NCBI GenBank assembly: GCA_038049695.1
Contig: CP142459.1
Span: forward strand, 68,874,001-68,938,000
Length of the DNA stretch: 64,000 bases
Origin: Cinnamomum chago
Lineage: Eukaryota > Streptophyta > Magnoliopsida > Laurales > Lauraceae
Direction of reading: 5' to 3'
A program made the position numbers and the translations under genes. The notes under the pieces are model-generated. The model searched no databases and was not told the DNA's origin. It saw only the letters and a list, made by a program, of their open reading frames with translations. Below, in pieces: positions 11,571 through 23,894 of the stretch (positions are counted from its first letter, which is position 1; each line of letters opens with the position of its first letter).

Positions 11571-11890
11571 CCTTCTATTATGCATTCTGAAGCTAATGTC
11601 TTTGCCACAGCTACCTATCTATCAACATCCTCTAAGTGAAACAGTTGCAGGTCTCATCCCCTTAGCAGAACTTTTCCATCACCCTCATGATTACTCTCTA
11701 TATTTTTAAGGGTCTTTAACGGTGTCTGTTATTCCTAGTTAAGACCTTACACACCACACAAACTAGACCCACGATTCAAATGGTGTATCTTTCTTGGATA
11801 TAGTCTCAACCATAAAGGGATTACTGGTGGAGTTTATTTGTCTCGCCAAGTTGTTTTCAATTAGGATTTTTTCCCCTTTCAACAGACCTC
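11571..11890 (+). mobile_element. Copia retrotransposon fragment (integrase C-terminus)
   Basis: The + strand reads, with stops and frame changes, LFHHPHDYSLYF, then LRPYTPHKLDPRFKWCIFLG and YSLNHKG, followed by VYLSRQVVF and FFPF. This is the conserved end of Ty1/Copia integrase before the reverse transcriptase, where PHKL-P-S-C-FLGYS and SRHV-F-E-FPF are typical. There is an in-frame stop after VVFN. A Ser/Thr/Pro-rich linker may continue to about 12190. No LTRs are visible nearby. Confidence 0.75.
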
Positions 11891-12437
11891 TCAATCTTCT
11901 TCTTCCTCTGTTTCACCCACTTCAACCCACAGTTCTTTTTTAGCTTCTCATTGGTTCTCTTTTGTTTGCCCACTTTCCTCTGTTCTTAGACATGTTTCCA
12001 CTTCACATTGAAATTCCACACCCACCTCTATTTTAGGCCCTGTTCCTTCAATACTACCTGCCACTGGTACTACTATACCTCGCTTTTCACATTGCCCTTT
12101 CCTTGACCTCTCCCAACCACAAAGCAGTACTCCTAAATCTACTTCATGTCCTATCACATCCACTAAGGAATGTCTTATGAGTGTGTGTTTGATTGGAAGA
12201 GTCTGTAAAATTCTAGTTCAGAGATTTTTCAAATTGGCAAATGTTGATAGCTTAATCAATCTCTCATGAGTATTTAGAACTGTATGGTTCAAGAATTTCA
12301 AAAGTGAAAAAAACAAAAGCCAACTCAGTACACCCATGACACACTCTTCTTTTAATCATCCCCATCAAACACCTTTTTGTCCAACAATTTCTACACATGT
12401 GCTCCCTAATTTACATGAGCATTTGTCTTTGACAACC

Positions 12438-12620
12438 AGATCATGCATTTGTATTTAGCAAGTGATTCAGAACCAGAAACAATATAAACAAGATCATGCA
12501 TTTGTATTTAGCAAGTGATTCAGAACCGGTAACAATATAAACCAGATCATGCATTTGCCTTTGGCAAGCAATTAAGAACCTAAAACAATAGAAAGTAGAT
12601 CATGCATTTGTCTCTGCCCA
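12438..12620. repeat. 53-bp tandem repeat, about 3.4 copies
   Basis: AGATCATGCATTTG starts at 12438, 12491, 12544 and 12597, a constant spacing of 53 bp. The copies also share AAGTGATTCAGAACC. The array lies inside the MULE, 200 bp from the right terminal repeat. Confidence 0.85.
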
Positions 12621-12829
12621 TTGTCTTTCAAGAAAAGGCAAACGCCATTTTTAGGGCATTTTTCAAGCTATGAAGAGTATTGTTACACAAGGACGATGAA
12701 GACCCTTTAAAGTGATTTTAGAGTGGAGAGTACATGTCTACCACGAGGAAACAATAACCAAACGAAAAGGCATGGAGACGCAATTTGGGTTTGTCCTAGA
12801 TGACAATCCAGTCAAAAAAAGGCCAAAAG

Positions 12830-13165
12830 GGAGCACAGTTGGTAAGAGGGCAATGAGCAGGAGCAGCAGTCGAAGTAGATGTTGGAGGGGACCACAGTTT
12901 TTCGAGGAAGAAATGGGCGCAAAGGAACCTGTATGTGAAGCCCTGACAGCGAAGCACGAGCAAAACGCCTCTTTTATTCTAATTTGTGTCCGCCGCAAGG
13001 TACCTAGGGACCCTTAGCTTAATAAAAATAAGGTCCCTAGGGACGCTAGTTGAAACTCCTAAAAGAAAAATACCGTTTCAGGCAAACTAATTGTTCTGGT
13101 GCACGGTTGGTTAAAGTGTTTGTTTTGGCCCACTGGTTATCTAAAGTAATTTTTTTTTGTAAATT
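12830..13165. repeat. MULE right terminal inverted repeat
   Basis: It is the reverse complement of 4566-4890 with scattered differences. The outer end runs into TTTTTTTTGTAAATTCC. The same terminus is seen in a lone copy at about 19735-19897, which supports this as the real end of the family. Confidence 0.88.
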
Positions 13166-13171
13166 CCTCAC

Positions 13172-14820
13172 AATACTAAGTAGGGCCCACAGATGTGTAG
13201 ATAAAAAGCATGACAAGTTCTTCTACTAAGTGGTATAATATAATAATACTAAGTGGGCCTCACAGATGTGTAGTTCTCTTTTATTTTATACATATATATA
13301 TAATATAATTATATGAAGTGGGGCCCACAAATGTGTAGTTCTCTTGTATTTTATACATATAATATAATAATACTAAGTGGGGCCCACAAATGTCTAGATG
13401 TAGAGAAAAAGCATGATAAGTTCTTCTATTAAGTGAGACCCATAGAAGTGTAGTTTACTTTTATTTCATATATATATAATATAATATAATATAATAGTAC
13501 TAAGTAAGGCCTACAGAAGTGTAGAGAAAAAGCATGACAAGCTCTTCTCTTTTATTGGAGCCCACATATGTGTAGTTCACTTTTATTATATATATAATAT
13601 TATAATACTAAGTGGGGCCCACAGATGTGTAGAGAAAAATCATAACACTTTTTTCTCTTTTATAAGAAGGGCATAGATATTATATGATTATTATTATAAT
13701 ATAATAATAATATATTATGATATTATATTATATTATGATATTTTTGTGTGTGGGGGGGGGGGGGGGGGGGGAGCACATGTGTAGTGAAAAAGTATGCAAC
13801 TTCTCTTTTCTTTTATAATAAGGGTATAGATATAGATTTTATATTATTATTATTATAATATCATAATAATATATTATTATATTATATTATATTATAATAT
13901 TTGGGGGTGGGCCCCACAATGGTGTAGTGAAAAAGTTTGTATTATAATATTTGGGGTTGGGCCCCACAAAGGTGTAGTGAAAAAGTTAGCAATTTATCAT
14001 AATAATATATTATTATATTATATTATAATATTTGGGGGTGGGCCCCACAATGGTGTAGTAAAAAAAGTTTGCAACTTTCCCTCTTTTATAATAGTATATA
14101 TAATAGATAATAGATAGTAGATAGTAGACAGTAGATAATAGATAGTAGACAGTAGATAATAGATATTTCGGGGTGGGCCCCACAATGATGTAGTGAAAAA
14201 TTTTGCAATTTCTCAAAATAATATATTATGATATTATATTATGATATTATATTATAATATTTGGGGGTGGGCCCCACAATGGTGTAGTGAAAAAGTTTAC
14301 AATTTCTCATAATAATATATTATTATATTATATTATACTATTTGGGTGTGGGCCCCACAATGGTGTTGTGAAAAAGTTTGCATTATAATATTTGGGGTTG
14401 GCCCCCACAATGGTGTAGTGAAAGAGTTTGCAATTTCTAATAATAATATATTATGATATTATATTATAATATGCCCACAATGGTGTAGTGAAAAAAGTTT
14501 GCAACTTTCCCTCTTTTATAATAGTAGTAGATAGTAGAAGTAGATGGTAGACAGTAGATAATAGATAGTAGATATTTTGGAGGTGGGCCCCACAATGGTG
14601 TAGTGAAAAAGTTTGTAGTATAATATTTTGGGGTGGGCCCCACAAAGGTGTAGTGAAAAATTTTGCAATTTCTCAAAATAATATATTATTATATTATATT
14701 ATAATATTTGGGGGTGGGCCCCACAATGGTGTATTGAAAAAGTTTGTATGAGATAGATAGATAATAAGGGTATAGATATTATATTATTATTATAATATAA
14801 TAATAATAAATGATTATATT
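13172..14820. repeat. Giant inverted repeat, left arm, inner part (GTGGGNCCCAC arrays)
   Basis: Two kinds of tandem unit follow one another. The outer kind (about 13172-13680) has ACTAAGTGGGGCCCACAGA, then TGTGTAG, GAGAAAAAGCATGACA and an AT tract. The inner kind (about 13900-14750) has GGGGGTGGGCCCCACAATGG, then TGTAGTGAAAAAGTTTGCAA and an ATAATATATTATTATATTAT tract. Both kinds recur in reverse order and orientation at 21375-23640. A run of 20 G lies at 13752-13771. Confidence 0.85.
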
Positions 14821-15285
14821 TCTATCGATCTATATCTACATATCTACATCTACATATATACTCTTATAAAAGAGAGAAAGATGATGTCCTTTTTTCACTA
14901 CACACATAGCCAATAAAATGAAGTTGTGGGGCTTACCCTTATATATATTTATTATGGATAAAGATATAGATAAAGATGAGGACATAATGAGAATTTCCCA
15001 ACTTTTACTCTTATAAAATGTTTTAAAAAAAAGATAAAGATGATGTACTTTTTTCACTATACACATGCCCAATAAAATGCAAGTTGTAAGGCCCACCCTT
15101 ATATATATATATATATATATTTATCATGTACATGTATTTTATGTATGGATAAAGATGGGGAAATAATGAGAATTTTCTAATTTGTCTAAAATAGACTTTG
15201 GACTAGGCTTGAATTTAGAGGGGTTTTAAGGATCCGGATCACGATAATCTAGAAGACTAAAGTTTAGGAATTAAAAATATCTACC
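14821..15285. other. Short reversed repeat units and AT-rich spacer
   Basis: Two degenerate units at about 14860-14940 and 15000-15100 (CTCTTATAAAAGAGAGAAAG, CACTACACACA) lie in the orientation of the right arm, opposite to the units just before them. A (TA)10 tract is at 15101-15120. No coding signal. Confidence 0.5.
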
Positions 15286-18200
15286 CAACGGTACCATAAT
15301 CTTAAAAATCTAAAATTACAAAAAAGACCCCTAAATTCTCTGGAAAATTGCTAACTACCTCCCTACTATACCCAAATGGACTCGGATACAGACCAAACTT
15401 CGCACACACGATCCTAATAATTTTTTAATCTCTTATATTGAGTAGATGCTGATATTTTAAACAAAATAAAATTTCATTTTAATACATTCCAATAAATCGA
15501 GTAAATTTTTGTTCGATTTCTTTGTTTTTTTTTTTAAGGTGGTGAAGAAAAAAAAAGGAAAATGTGGATAAGACTAGAATCTATCTCAAATGTTGTTTTT
15601 CTCCCTCTTCTTTTTTCAAGTTTCTTTTAACATTCTTCTTATTCAGATACTACAAGATTTTCAATGTAGGAAATTTTGTGGGTATGAGGTTTTTCCTCTG
15701 TGAATAATTGTGTAAGGAAGAACATGATATTTTAACAGATTTTTCATTGACTCTTAGCTTCTTTTGGAATAGAGGGAGTTTTCATACATGTAAGTGTGTC
15801 TACTGAAATTATTATTGTTTGATTTTGTCTTTTTCTTTAATTTTTTTAATGTAAACTTTATATTGTTTTGTTATGTGAGATAAGAAAATCGAAAACTCAA
15901 ACAGAAAGTGTCCTGATTAAGAAAAGCAAAGTAGACAATAACTAAAAGGACGATGCTATGAGGCATTGAAAAACTTTACATTATCTGTCAGAATTTGTTT
16001 TCGTTCTCCATAAAGTCGAAGGGGAAAGGCTTTTTTTTAAGTAGTACAGGTGCAAATATTCAAAAGGCCAAACACATAATCCATATTTGTATAAGAATCT
16101 GACATTTTATTTTGTTTATTTTTCCTGTTTTAGTTTATGTTAGTTAAATTCTTACATTCTAGACCAATGCCTCTTCAATCGTCACCCTCCAAACCCATCA
16201 AGAGTGGGATAAGACCAATAAGCATTCATTCGTGGTTCTCATTGAACCATTTTGTTCACTAATTTCCAAATTTTTATTCTTTTGTTTTTTTTTTTGCCTT
16301 TAGTAAAATTAATTGTGAGATATGGTGCTATTAAAGAATCATGTTAAAGGAAAAATATTTCAGATTTTATCACTCAGAAAGTTTTTTTAGTCTTTCTTGG
16401 CACTATTTTGACCACCCCGGTTAATAAACTAAGCGAAGGTGGGAAAAACAAAAGATTTTAACTATGCACTATTTACTCCATTATGTGGTTCATGGTGTAC
16501 ATACTGCCTTTTAACTCTGAAAACCTGCTAAATGTCATGTTCTTTTTTAATAATAAACCTTGAACTAAGACAGGATGAATACAAAAAAGAAAATGAATAG
16601 TATATTTTATAATGGATCAAAAGAAAAGGAATTAAGTGTGTTTTACTTACTACTTTTTGGTGTTCAATACTTACAATCTTGTGGGCACTTTAAATACTTC
16701 ACCATTAGTTTAAAAGTCGTGACAAAATGTATTAGTTAGCTTGCTACTTTTGTTATTGTTGCTGGTGGTCAATTGGTGGTTGTGTTATAATTTAAATACC
16801 AAATTGACTACACACGAGAGAATTAACATTCTCTTCTTTTTTTTTTACCTAAAACAATGCTAATTGTGCAAATAGTTTCTATTTATTTATTTATTTATTT
16901 TTATTTTTATTTTTTGGTAGAACAAAAAGATACTTGAGTGGTATTTATATTTGAAATTTGAGAGTTCAGAACATCAGAGGGCTCTGAGAGGTTTCCAGAA
17001 TATATGAGATTATTTTCTTTATACGGATGTAACCCTTTGTTATTATTTTTTTAAATATTAACCCTTTAACCTTTTGTACACTACTTTAAATATTTGTAAT
17101 TTGATGTTGATTCAGTTGTATATTATTTTATTATATATTATGGCCTTTGAAAAAGGTATTGAAACTTCCAAAACTTATAAGCACATCCCATATCTACAGG
17201 TTTTTCGTTTGCATTATTGCTTTATGTTTAGCTTTTTTCTTTTTTTTTTAGAAAAAAGTAGCACCTGACAAAATATCATAAATAAGAAAGCGAAAGGCAC
17301 AAGCTTAAACTCATTTTATGTCCTTCTTGTTTTTTTCTCTCTTTTAATGAAAGTTACCATTAAAAAAATTAAATATTATTTTCCCTTTTGCTTCATGTGT
17401 TTGTATTTTATTTAGTTAGAATAACTGAGTTTTCAATCTGACATAATAGTTGTATTGATCTTGATTTATACCCCTGTTGGAAGAATAATCACAAATTGGA
17501 TAATGTGATAACTACTACTAAATATTAGTTCTCTTCCAATATTAGTGATTGCTAAAGATAATTCCATAAATGTAATTTAGTGGTAGGTCTTATAGATTGC
17601 TATCGTAAAATTGTTGTTGTTCTATACAATTTTTAGTTTCTTAATATACAACTTTTTTGAATTTTCTTATTATAAAAGGTTATTTCAAGGGCATGAATAT
17701 ATTTATTTATTCTTGCTCATACTCAAGAGATTTAAATTGAAAAACTTTGATCATTTTCTAACACATCTATTTCTTTCATCATTACAAGCTTCTTCTTCTA
17801 CTTCTTCTTGTCTTCTTTTCATATATTTCAATGAAGCGTCATGCCTTTTCTTAAAAAAAAAAATAAGAATCTCATAGCAACTGCTTGTTTTACTAGCGTT
17901 ACTACTAACTTCAGAGTCAGTGAATAAAGTAATCATTTTAAGAGTAAACAACTAAAATAAGTATTTGATGCTGAGTTGCAACAAATTCAGTTTGTTTTTG
18001 TTCGTTTTGAATTTTTCTTACTTTGATCAACACTCCCATCCTCTATACAAAACAGAGTAGAATAGTTGATCTAAAATACCTGTGATATATTCTTATGTAT
18101 TTATTACGAGGAATGTCCAATTCTTTTGGCAGATTTGTATATTTTTTGGTATTTTTTCCCTATGGTTATCTCTATTTGTGAGCTTCCATTTAACTAAACT

Positions 18201-19093
18201 TCTATGATTACTCTGTATTATCCTTTTCTTAAAGGGTATAAAATATATCACTTTGTATCAAGCAAAAGAAGATGCTGACTATTGGAGATGTATTGCCTTT
18301 TTTTACCTGATAGTAGTTCGTCTTATAAAATAAAACAAAGCACATGTTAAATACTAATATTGATCAACAGGTGCTCTGCAATTCTTACCCGTCAGAGTTC
18401 ATTTCATAGTTTCACCATTGTTGATCCCTGTCGCTTAAGGACAAGCCAGATTACTTCATTATTCTTGACGGTCGGTGTGAGATGTTATTCTTCTTTGTAA
18501 GTTAAGACTAAAACCACCATTTCAATTTTGTTATTCTGATGTCCTTAGGTAAGATATAATTGATTTTTTTCCTTAATAGATTCTGATTTGGTATTCAACA
18601 TATAATGTTCATGGTAATTGGTTAAAACAGTAAGCTCATCTAGTTTTTAGTTTTTATTTTTATTTTTTTTATAAAACTACAGATTATCAATTTGACGATA
18701 CTTTCGACTGGACTTCGACTGGACTTCAACTTTAGTAGGTCAAGTCTACCAGGAAACTGATAAGTCGACCTGACAGGTTAAATAAAGTAAATTTAAATTT
18801 CTTTGTACACATTCATGATTAAATATCTAGAAATATGTGATTTATATCCTCAAGAAGTTATATAAATTTCATATTGATTGTCTTTTGATATCTCATTTTT
18901 CTCACTATCTCATTATTTTATTGTTTTCAAATGTATTTGAAAAAAGCAGTGTCAGCTGCATTTGGACATTGTACGGGCCTTGCAATTTACAATCACTCAT
19001 TTTATGTTGAAATTTTATTTTTAAATGTATGGAAGCTTCTACTAATTTTTTTAAAAACTTTATTTTTTAAGAATTTTCTTAGTATAACTGTGT
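15286..19093. repeat. 3.8-kb duplicated module, copy A (uninterrupted)
   Basis: The sequence is collinear with 24597-30972 from CAACGGTACCATAAT to TATAACT-TGTG, with scattered substitutions and small indels. I recognise no protein domain. It contains long T-rich tracts and many stops in all frames. It shows the empty site (TTCAGTTGTATATTA, about 17113) into which the solo LTR of the other copy inserted. Confidence 0.88.
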
Positions 19094-21374
19094 GTCCGGC
19101 CCATATTCTATTTTTTCGTCTGCTTCTTGTTTTAGCTTTGTTATGGAGGAATATGGGTGGATTTAAATTTTGAATGATCTTTTTGCTCCTATGAAGGTTT
19201 GAAAGTGAACCTGCAGCGGAAAAATATCGCCAACAAAGAAGTAGAAGAGAATGCCAACGGTTTGGTTTGCTCTGAAAAGATCTCTCCACTGCAAATCAGA
19301 GCCATCAGATGTTCATGACCCAAGGGCCAGGAAAAAACTGAAATTTTAGCCCTTTCAAGGAATCTTTGGAGACCCCAACTATGCTTGTTTTAAGCCAACC
19401 CAGGCCTCTGGCGAGTGCAGATAGATGTCTAAAATTCAAGGAATCCATGGAGTTCCTAATTTGAACAGAGGGTATGGCCGTCTTCCCTCTTTGCTTCAAG
19501 GGTGAGTGCAAATAGAAGCTTAAACCCCGAAGCCTTCAATGGATCCAAGTCTTGATCTTCTTATTTTAGAAGAAAATGTTGCAGTCACTGCCAATAACCT
19601 TAAAAAATCTCTCTATCCTATGGAAGACCTTCCTTTTATGTTAAGCTTCAGTCACTTGAGCAAGACTTTTTATCTTTTAACCGAGAACAGGAAATGAAGA
19701 TGAGTTCTTTTCATTTATAAGCGTACACCACAAGGTGGTTAGGACCCTTAATGTTATAAAACAAAGGTTGATAGGGATGCTAGTAGAAATTGCTAAAAAA
19801 AATACGTTTTTGAGCAAAATGACTGATCTGGTGCAAGGTTAGTTAAAATCATATTTTCAGTCCACCGGTCACCTTTTTTTTTTTTTTGTAAAATCCTTAA
19901 AAAAAAAAAACCAACACAACACGCACACAAATTTTGCCATGTAGCTAAAACATTGCTGCTGCTGCCTCCAATCATGGAACAAGAAGCTTACCCCATATAT
20001 ATCCAGAGTGGAGTGGTCCAGTGCCACCTATCCCATGGACCTTTTGATTGGTCATTTTTGTCATCTATTGCCGGGTCATTTTGTCTATTCAATCATCCCT
20101 TGCTTAGTTGGATCTTTTAATAGGGCCGGGTCATACTAGTGAACCTCAGTACGTAGACTGGTGAAGAGATCATGAAAAGTTTTGGTTGGGACTTTTTAAG
20201 AAAATCCAGCCCATATACATGGAAGTGACAAACAATCTAACCATTAATTAATCTCGATATGGTCTTTTTTTTTTTTTTTTATGTGCTCATCCAACCTATT
20301 CATATTAGAATTAGCTCTAAACTAATAAATATTGGCCGATATTTCACCCTAATTGGATTGATATGTGCAGTCCCCATTGCTATGATCGAAATCTTTTGCA
20401 ATGCTCGAGGTAAGTGTGCAACTCTGGCCAGGCCAAGCCCAAGCCAGAATGCCTTGTCTGCATGAAAATGCAATTTTTGAGAGGTTCGGGCTTGATCTCA
20501 GCTTTATTTTTTTAAGTGCAAAAGTGCCTTGGGTCTTCAGATTTAGCCTTGGTATCCAAATCACAAGGTCAATATAGGATCCAGATTATTATTTAGTGGG
20601 GTAAAGAAATCACTTCAATCAAATACGAGACGAGACAAATGGAAATAACAGCATGCTCTTTTGAAAACTCCATGAGATTTAGTTGAGAAGACGAGGGCAC
20701 AGGTAAAGGTTGCAAACATGCTTGGCACTCTATGGCCATGTTGATTTACATATTAGAATCTAGTGTCTAAATATGGCATAAAAAGCGGCCAACACACTCA
20801 TGGTTGAATGGTGTTCGCACCTTTGTGTGTATGACACACACATGCCTAATAAATTCATTCCTCGGTCTTTCAGTTGCCGATACCACTCTTGGACAGCAAA
20901 GTATGGTTAAAAAGAAAAGTTGATAATGGGCCAAGCTTGTCCATGTATCCCTTTGAGTTCAGCCCACTTGGGCCCCATAAAAACCCATGAGATAGGATGA
21001 GGGTAGAAACTTAGGGGGCGCTTTGCTCTTATTTTATTGATTTAGAGCTTATTTGCATATTACATTTTTTGGTAAACCTCTAATTGTATTTTATTTATAT
21101 TACAAAATTAGAGTTTTTCCCAAAAAAAATCCCAATGGGCCATTTTCATCTATGGGTGTTTTGGATGAGAATAACCTCATAAAATTCTCAAAATGATACA
21201 AACGGTGTCTTCTGCATTATAATTTTTTGAAAAACACGTCCAATTACCACAATTCTTAAGAAACGTTTAAAAATAATTTTACCAAACAAACTAAATATAA
21301 TATAATACTCAATTAACATTGTAGATATTATGAACCCCCCAATTTTTTTTTTAATCTATCTATATCTATATCTA
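19094..21374. other. Central spacer of the inverted-repeat structure
   Basis: It holds a lone MULE terminal repeat (19735-19897) and otherwise mostly AT-rich sequence. The stretch at about 19200-19680 is less AT-rich and reads in places like decayed coding sequence, but every frame is short and I recognise no family. Confidence 0.5.
19735..19897. mobile_element. Lone MULE terminal inverted repeat (diverged)
   Basis: It aligns in order with the right end of the 8.6-kb MULE: AGGACCCTTA, AGGGATGCTAGT, ATCTGGTGCA-GGTTAGTTAAA, CACCGGT and the T-run ending in GTAAAATCC. It is more diverged than the two ends of that element are from each other. I found no partner repeat, so it is a solo end or a deleted element. 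Confidence 0.7.
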
Positions 21375-21796
21375 TATATCTATATATACTATATTATAAA
21401 AGAGGCAATGTTGCATGGTTTTTTCACCACACCACTATGGGGCCCACCCAAAATATTATAATAAAATATAATCATACATTATTATTATATTATAATAATA
21501 ATAATATAATATCTATACCCTTATTATCTATCTCATACAAACTTTTTTACCACACCAAAGTGGGGCCCACCCCCAAATATTATAAAATAATATATCTATA
21601 TCTATATATATATGGGGAGGTTTCAAGTGCATCCATCCCTCACCATAGGGTGAGGGATACTTCCATAATTGGGCATTTTCAATTACAAAAGTTACTTTTC
21701 AAGTACATAGGATGAGGTACACATCTTTGTCTTCATGTGCAAAAATGGGAAGTGTCTCTCACCCTATGGTGAGGGATAGATGCACTTGAAACTTTT

Positions 21797-21833
<37 letters not shown>

Positions 21834-23894
21834 TATTATAAAAGAGGCAATGTTGCATGATTTTTTCACCACACCAATATGGGGCCCACCCAAAATATTA
21901 TAATAAAATATAATCATACATTATTATTATATTATAATAATAATAATAATATAATATCTATACCCTTATTATCTATCTCATACAAACTTTTATACCACAC
22001 CATAGTGGGGCCCACACCCAAATATTATAAAATCATATAATAATATATTATTTTGAGAAATTGTAAAATTTTTCACTACACCTTTGTGAGGCCCACTCCA
22101 AAATATTATATTGCGAACTTTTTCACTACACCATTGTGGGGCCCACCCTCAAATATCTACTATCTACTATCTACTATCTACTACTATTTTAAAAGAGGGA
22201 AAGTTGCAAACTTTTTTCACTACACCCCAGCCCACCCCCCAAATAGTATAATATAATATAATATATTATTATTATGAGAAATTGCAAACTTTTTCACTAC
22301 ACCATTGTAGGGCCCACCCCCAAATATTATAATATAATATCATAATATATTATTTTGAGAAATTGCAAACTTTATTACTACACCATTGTGGGGCCCACCC
22401 CCAAATATCTACTATCTACTATCTACTGTCTACTATCTATTATCTATTTCTATTATCTATTATATCTATTATCTATATCTATCTACTATTGCAAAAGAGG
22501 GAAAGTTGCAAACTTTTTTCACTACACCATTGTGGGGCTCACCCCCAAATATTATAATATAATATAAGAATATATTATTATGAGAAATTGTAAACTTTTT
22601 CACTACACCTTTGTGGGGCCCAATCCCAAATATTATAATGCAAAATTTTTCACTACACCATTGTGGGGCCCACCCCCAAATAGTATAATATAATATAATA
22701 ATATATTATTATTTATATTATATTATGAGAAATTACATAAATTTCACTACACCTTTGTGGGGCCCACGCCCAAATATTATAATATAATATAATAATAATA
22801 TATTATTATATTATAATATAATAATATATTCTTATTATACTATTATAATAATCATATAATATCTATACCCTTATTATAAAAGAGAAAAAAGTGTCATGCT
22901 TTTTCTCTACACATCTGTGGGCCCCACTTAGTATTATGATATTATATAAATATATAATAAAAGAGAACTACACATATGTGGGCCCCAATAAAAGAGAAGA
23001 ACTTGTCATGCTTTTTCTCTACACATCTGTGAGCCTCATTTAGTATTATTATATTATATATATAATAAAAGAGAACTACACGTTTGTGGGCCCCACTTAG
23101 TATAAGAACCTTTCATGCTTTTTCTCTACATCTAGACATATATGGGCCCCACTTGGTATTATTATATTATATAGATATATAAAATACAAGAGAACTACAC
23201 ATCTGTGAGCCCCACTTCGTATTATTATATTATATATATGTATGTATAAAATAAAAGAGAACTATACATATGTGGGCCCCACTTAGTATTATTATAATAT
23301 CTGTATGCCCCACTTAGTATTTTTATATTAGATATATATATAATAAAACGAGAACTACACATCTATGGGCTCCATTTAGTAGAAGAACTTGTCATGCTTT
23401 TTCTTTACATCTACACATCTATAGGCCCCACTTAGTATTATTATATTATATATATAATAAAAGAGAACTACACATTTGTGGGCCCCACTTAGTAGAAGAA
23501 CTTGTCATGCTTTTTCTCTACACATCTGTGGGCCCCACTTAGTATTATTATATTATATTATATATAAGATCAAAGAGAACTACACATTTGTGGGCCCCAC
23601 TTAGTATTATTATATTTCGATGAAATGCTTAGCTCAAATGATTATGAAAAGAGTTGTGTTTGAAGAATTTGTTCATTCGCTGCAAGAACTCAAATGAGAA
23701 ATTTCAGTTGAGATTTTCATGTGTAAAAAATTTCAACTTCGATCCCAATGCCTGTACAGATACGATTTGCTTGTTGGAGGAAGTGATGAGAATGCCAAAG
23801 ATTGCTTGGAATCTTTGTGATTTGTTGTTGATTCGTTTAAAGCTATGAGTTGGGTACTATTTTGGTTGGTTGGTATTTTGTTTCATTGAATTTG
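21375..23894. repeat. Giant inverted repeat, right arm (GTGGGNCCCAC arrays)
   Basis: This is the reverse-oriented partner of 3999-4567 plus 13172-14820. Inner units (CACTACACCATTGTGGGGCC followed by CACCCCCAAATATTATA) run to about 22800. Outer units (TCTACACATCTGTGGGCCCC then ACTTAGTATTATTATAT) run to about 23600. The unique 280-bp outer block ends at about 23894 with TTTCATTGAATTT. The arm also carries a MITE (21613-21798) and a (TA)n tract that the left arm lacks. Confidence 0.85.
21613..21798. mobile_element. 186-bp MITE in the right arm
   Basis: Terminal inverted repeats of about 40 bp: the left end reads GGTTTCAAGTGCATCCATCC then CTCACCATAGGGTGAGGGA, and the right end is its complement with few changes (CCCTATGGTGAGGGATAGAT then GCACTTGAAACTTTTCC). 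It is flanked on both sides by TATATA, so a TA target duplication (Tc1/mariner type) cannot be told from the surrounding TA repeat. Confidence 0.75.

Larger units (their letters stand above)
4566..13168 (+). mobile_element. Mutator-like transposable element (MULE), about 8.6 kb, decayed
   Basis: Long terminal inverted repeats of about 325 bp bound the element (about 4566-4890 and 12830-13165). Both carry the same ordered blocks: CTTTAGATAACCAGT, GTTTCAACTAGCGTCC, CTTATTTTTATTAAGCTAAG, CACATACAGGTTCC and GAAAAACTGTGGTCCCCTCC. Inside are a mudrA-type transposase gene on + (5943-8347) and, pointing towards it, a plant-mobile-domain/Ulp1 gene on - (9438-11020). The element sits in a tandem-repeat array that continues on both sides. 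A 9-bp target duplication is only suggestive: TAATAATAC ending at 4567 against TCACAATAC ending at 13176 agree at 7 of 9 positions. Both genes are broken, so the copy is not autonomous. Confidence 0.88.

Noticed and set aside
4559-13176. Confident 9-bp target duplication for the MULE
   Set aside because: TAATAATAC and TCACAATAC agree at only 7 of 9 positions, and the left side lies in AT repeats, so the match could be chance.
14013-14676. Repeated minus-strand frames of 64-70 residues (YYLLSTVYYLL-like)
   Set aside because: They are translations of the AT-rich tandem repeats; the similarity comes from the DNA repeat, not from a protein family.
13172-14820. CRISPR-like array (regularly spaced repeats)
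   Set aside because: The repeats are adjacent tandem units with AT-rich low-complexity flanks and no unique spacers, in a plant nuclear genome.
15286-19093. Module copy A as a gene with introns (acceptor-like ATCAACAG and donor-like GTAAGT around 18370-18500)
   Set aside because: The exon-like pieces have stops in all frames in one or both copies, and no domain is recognisable.
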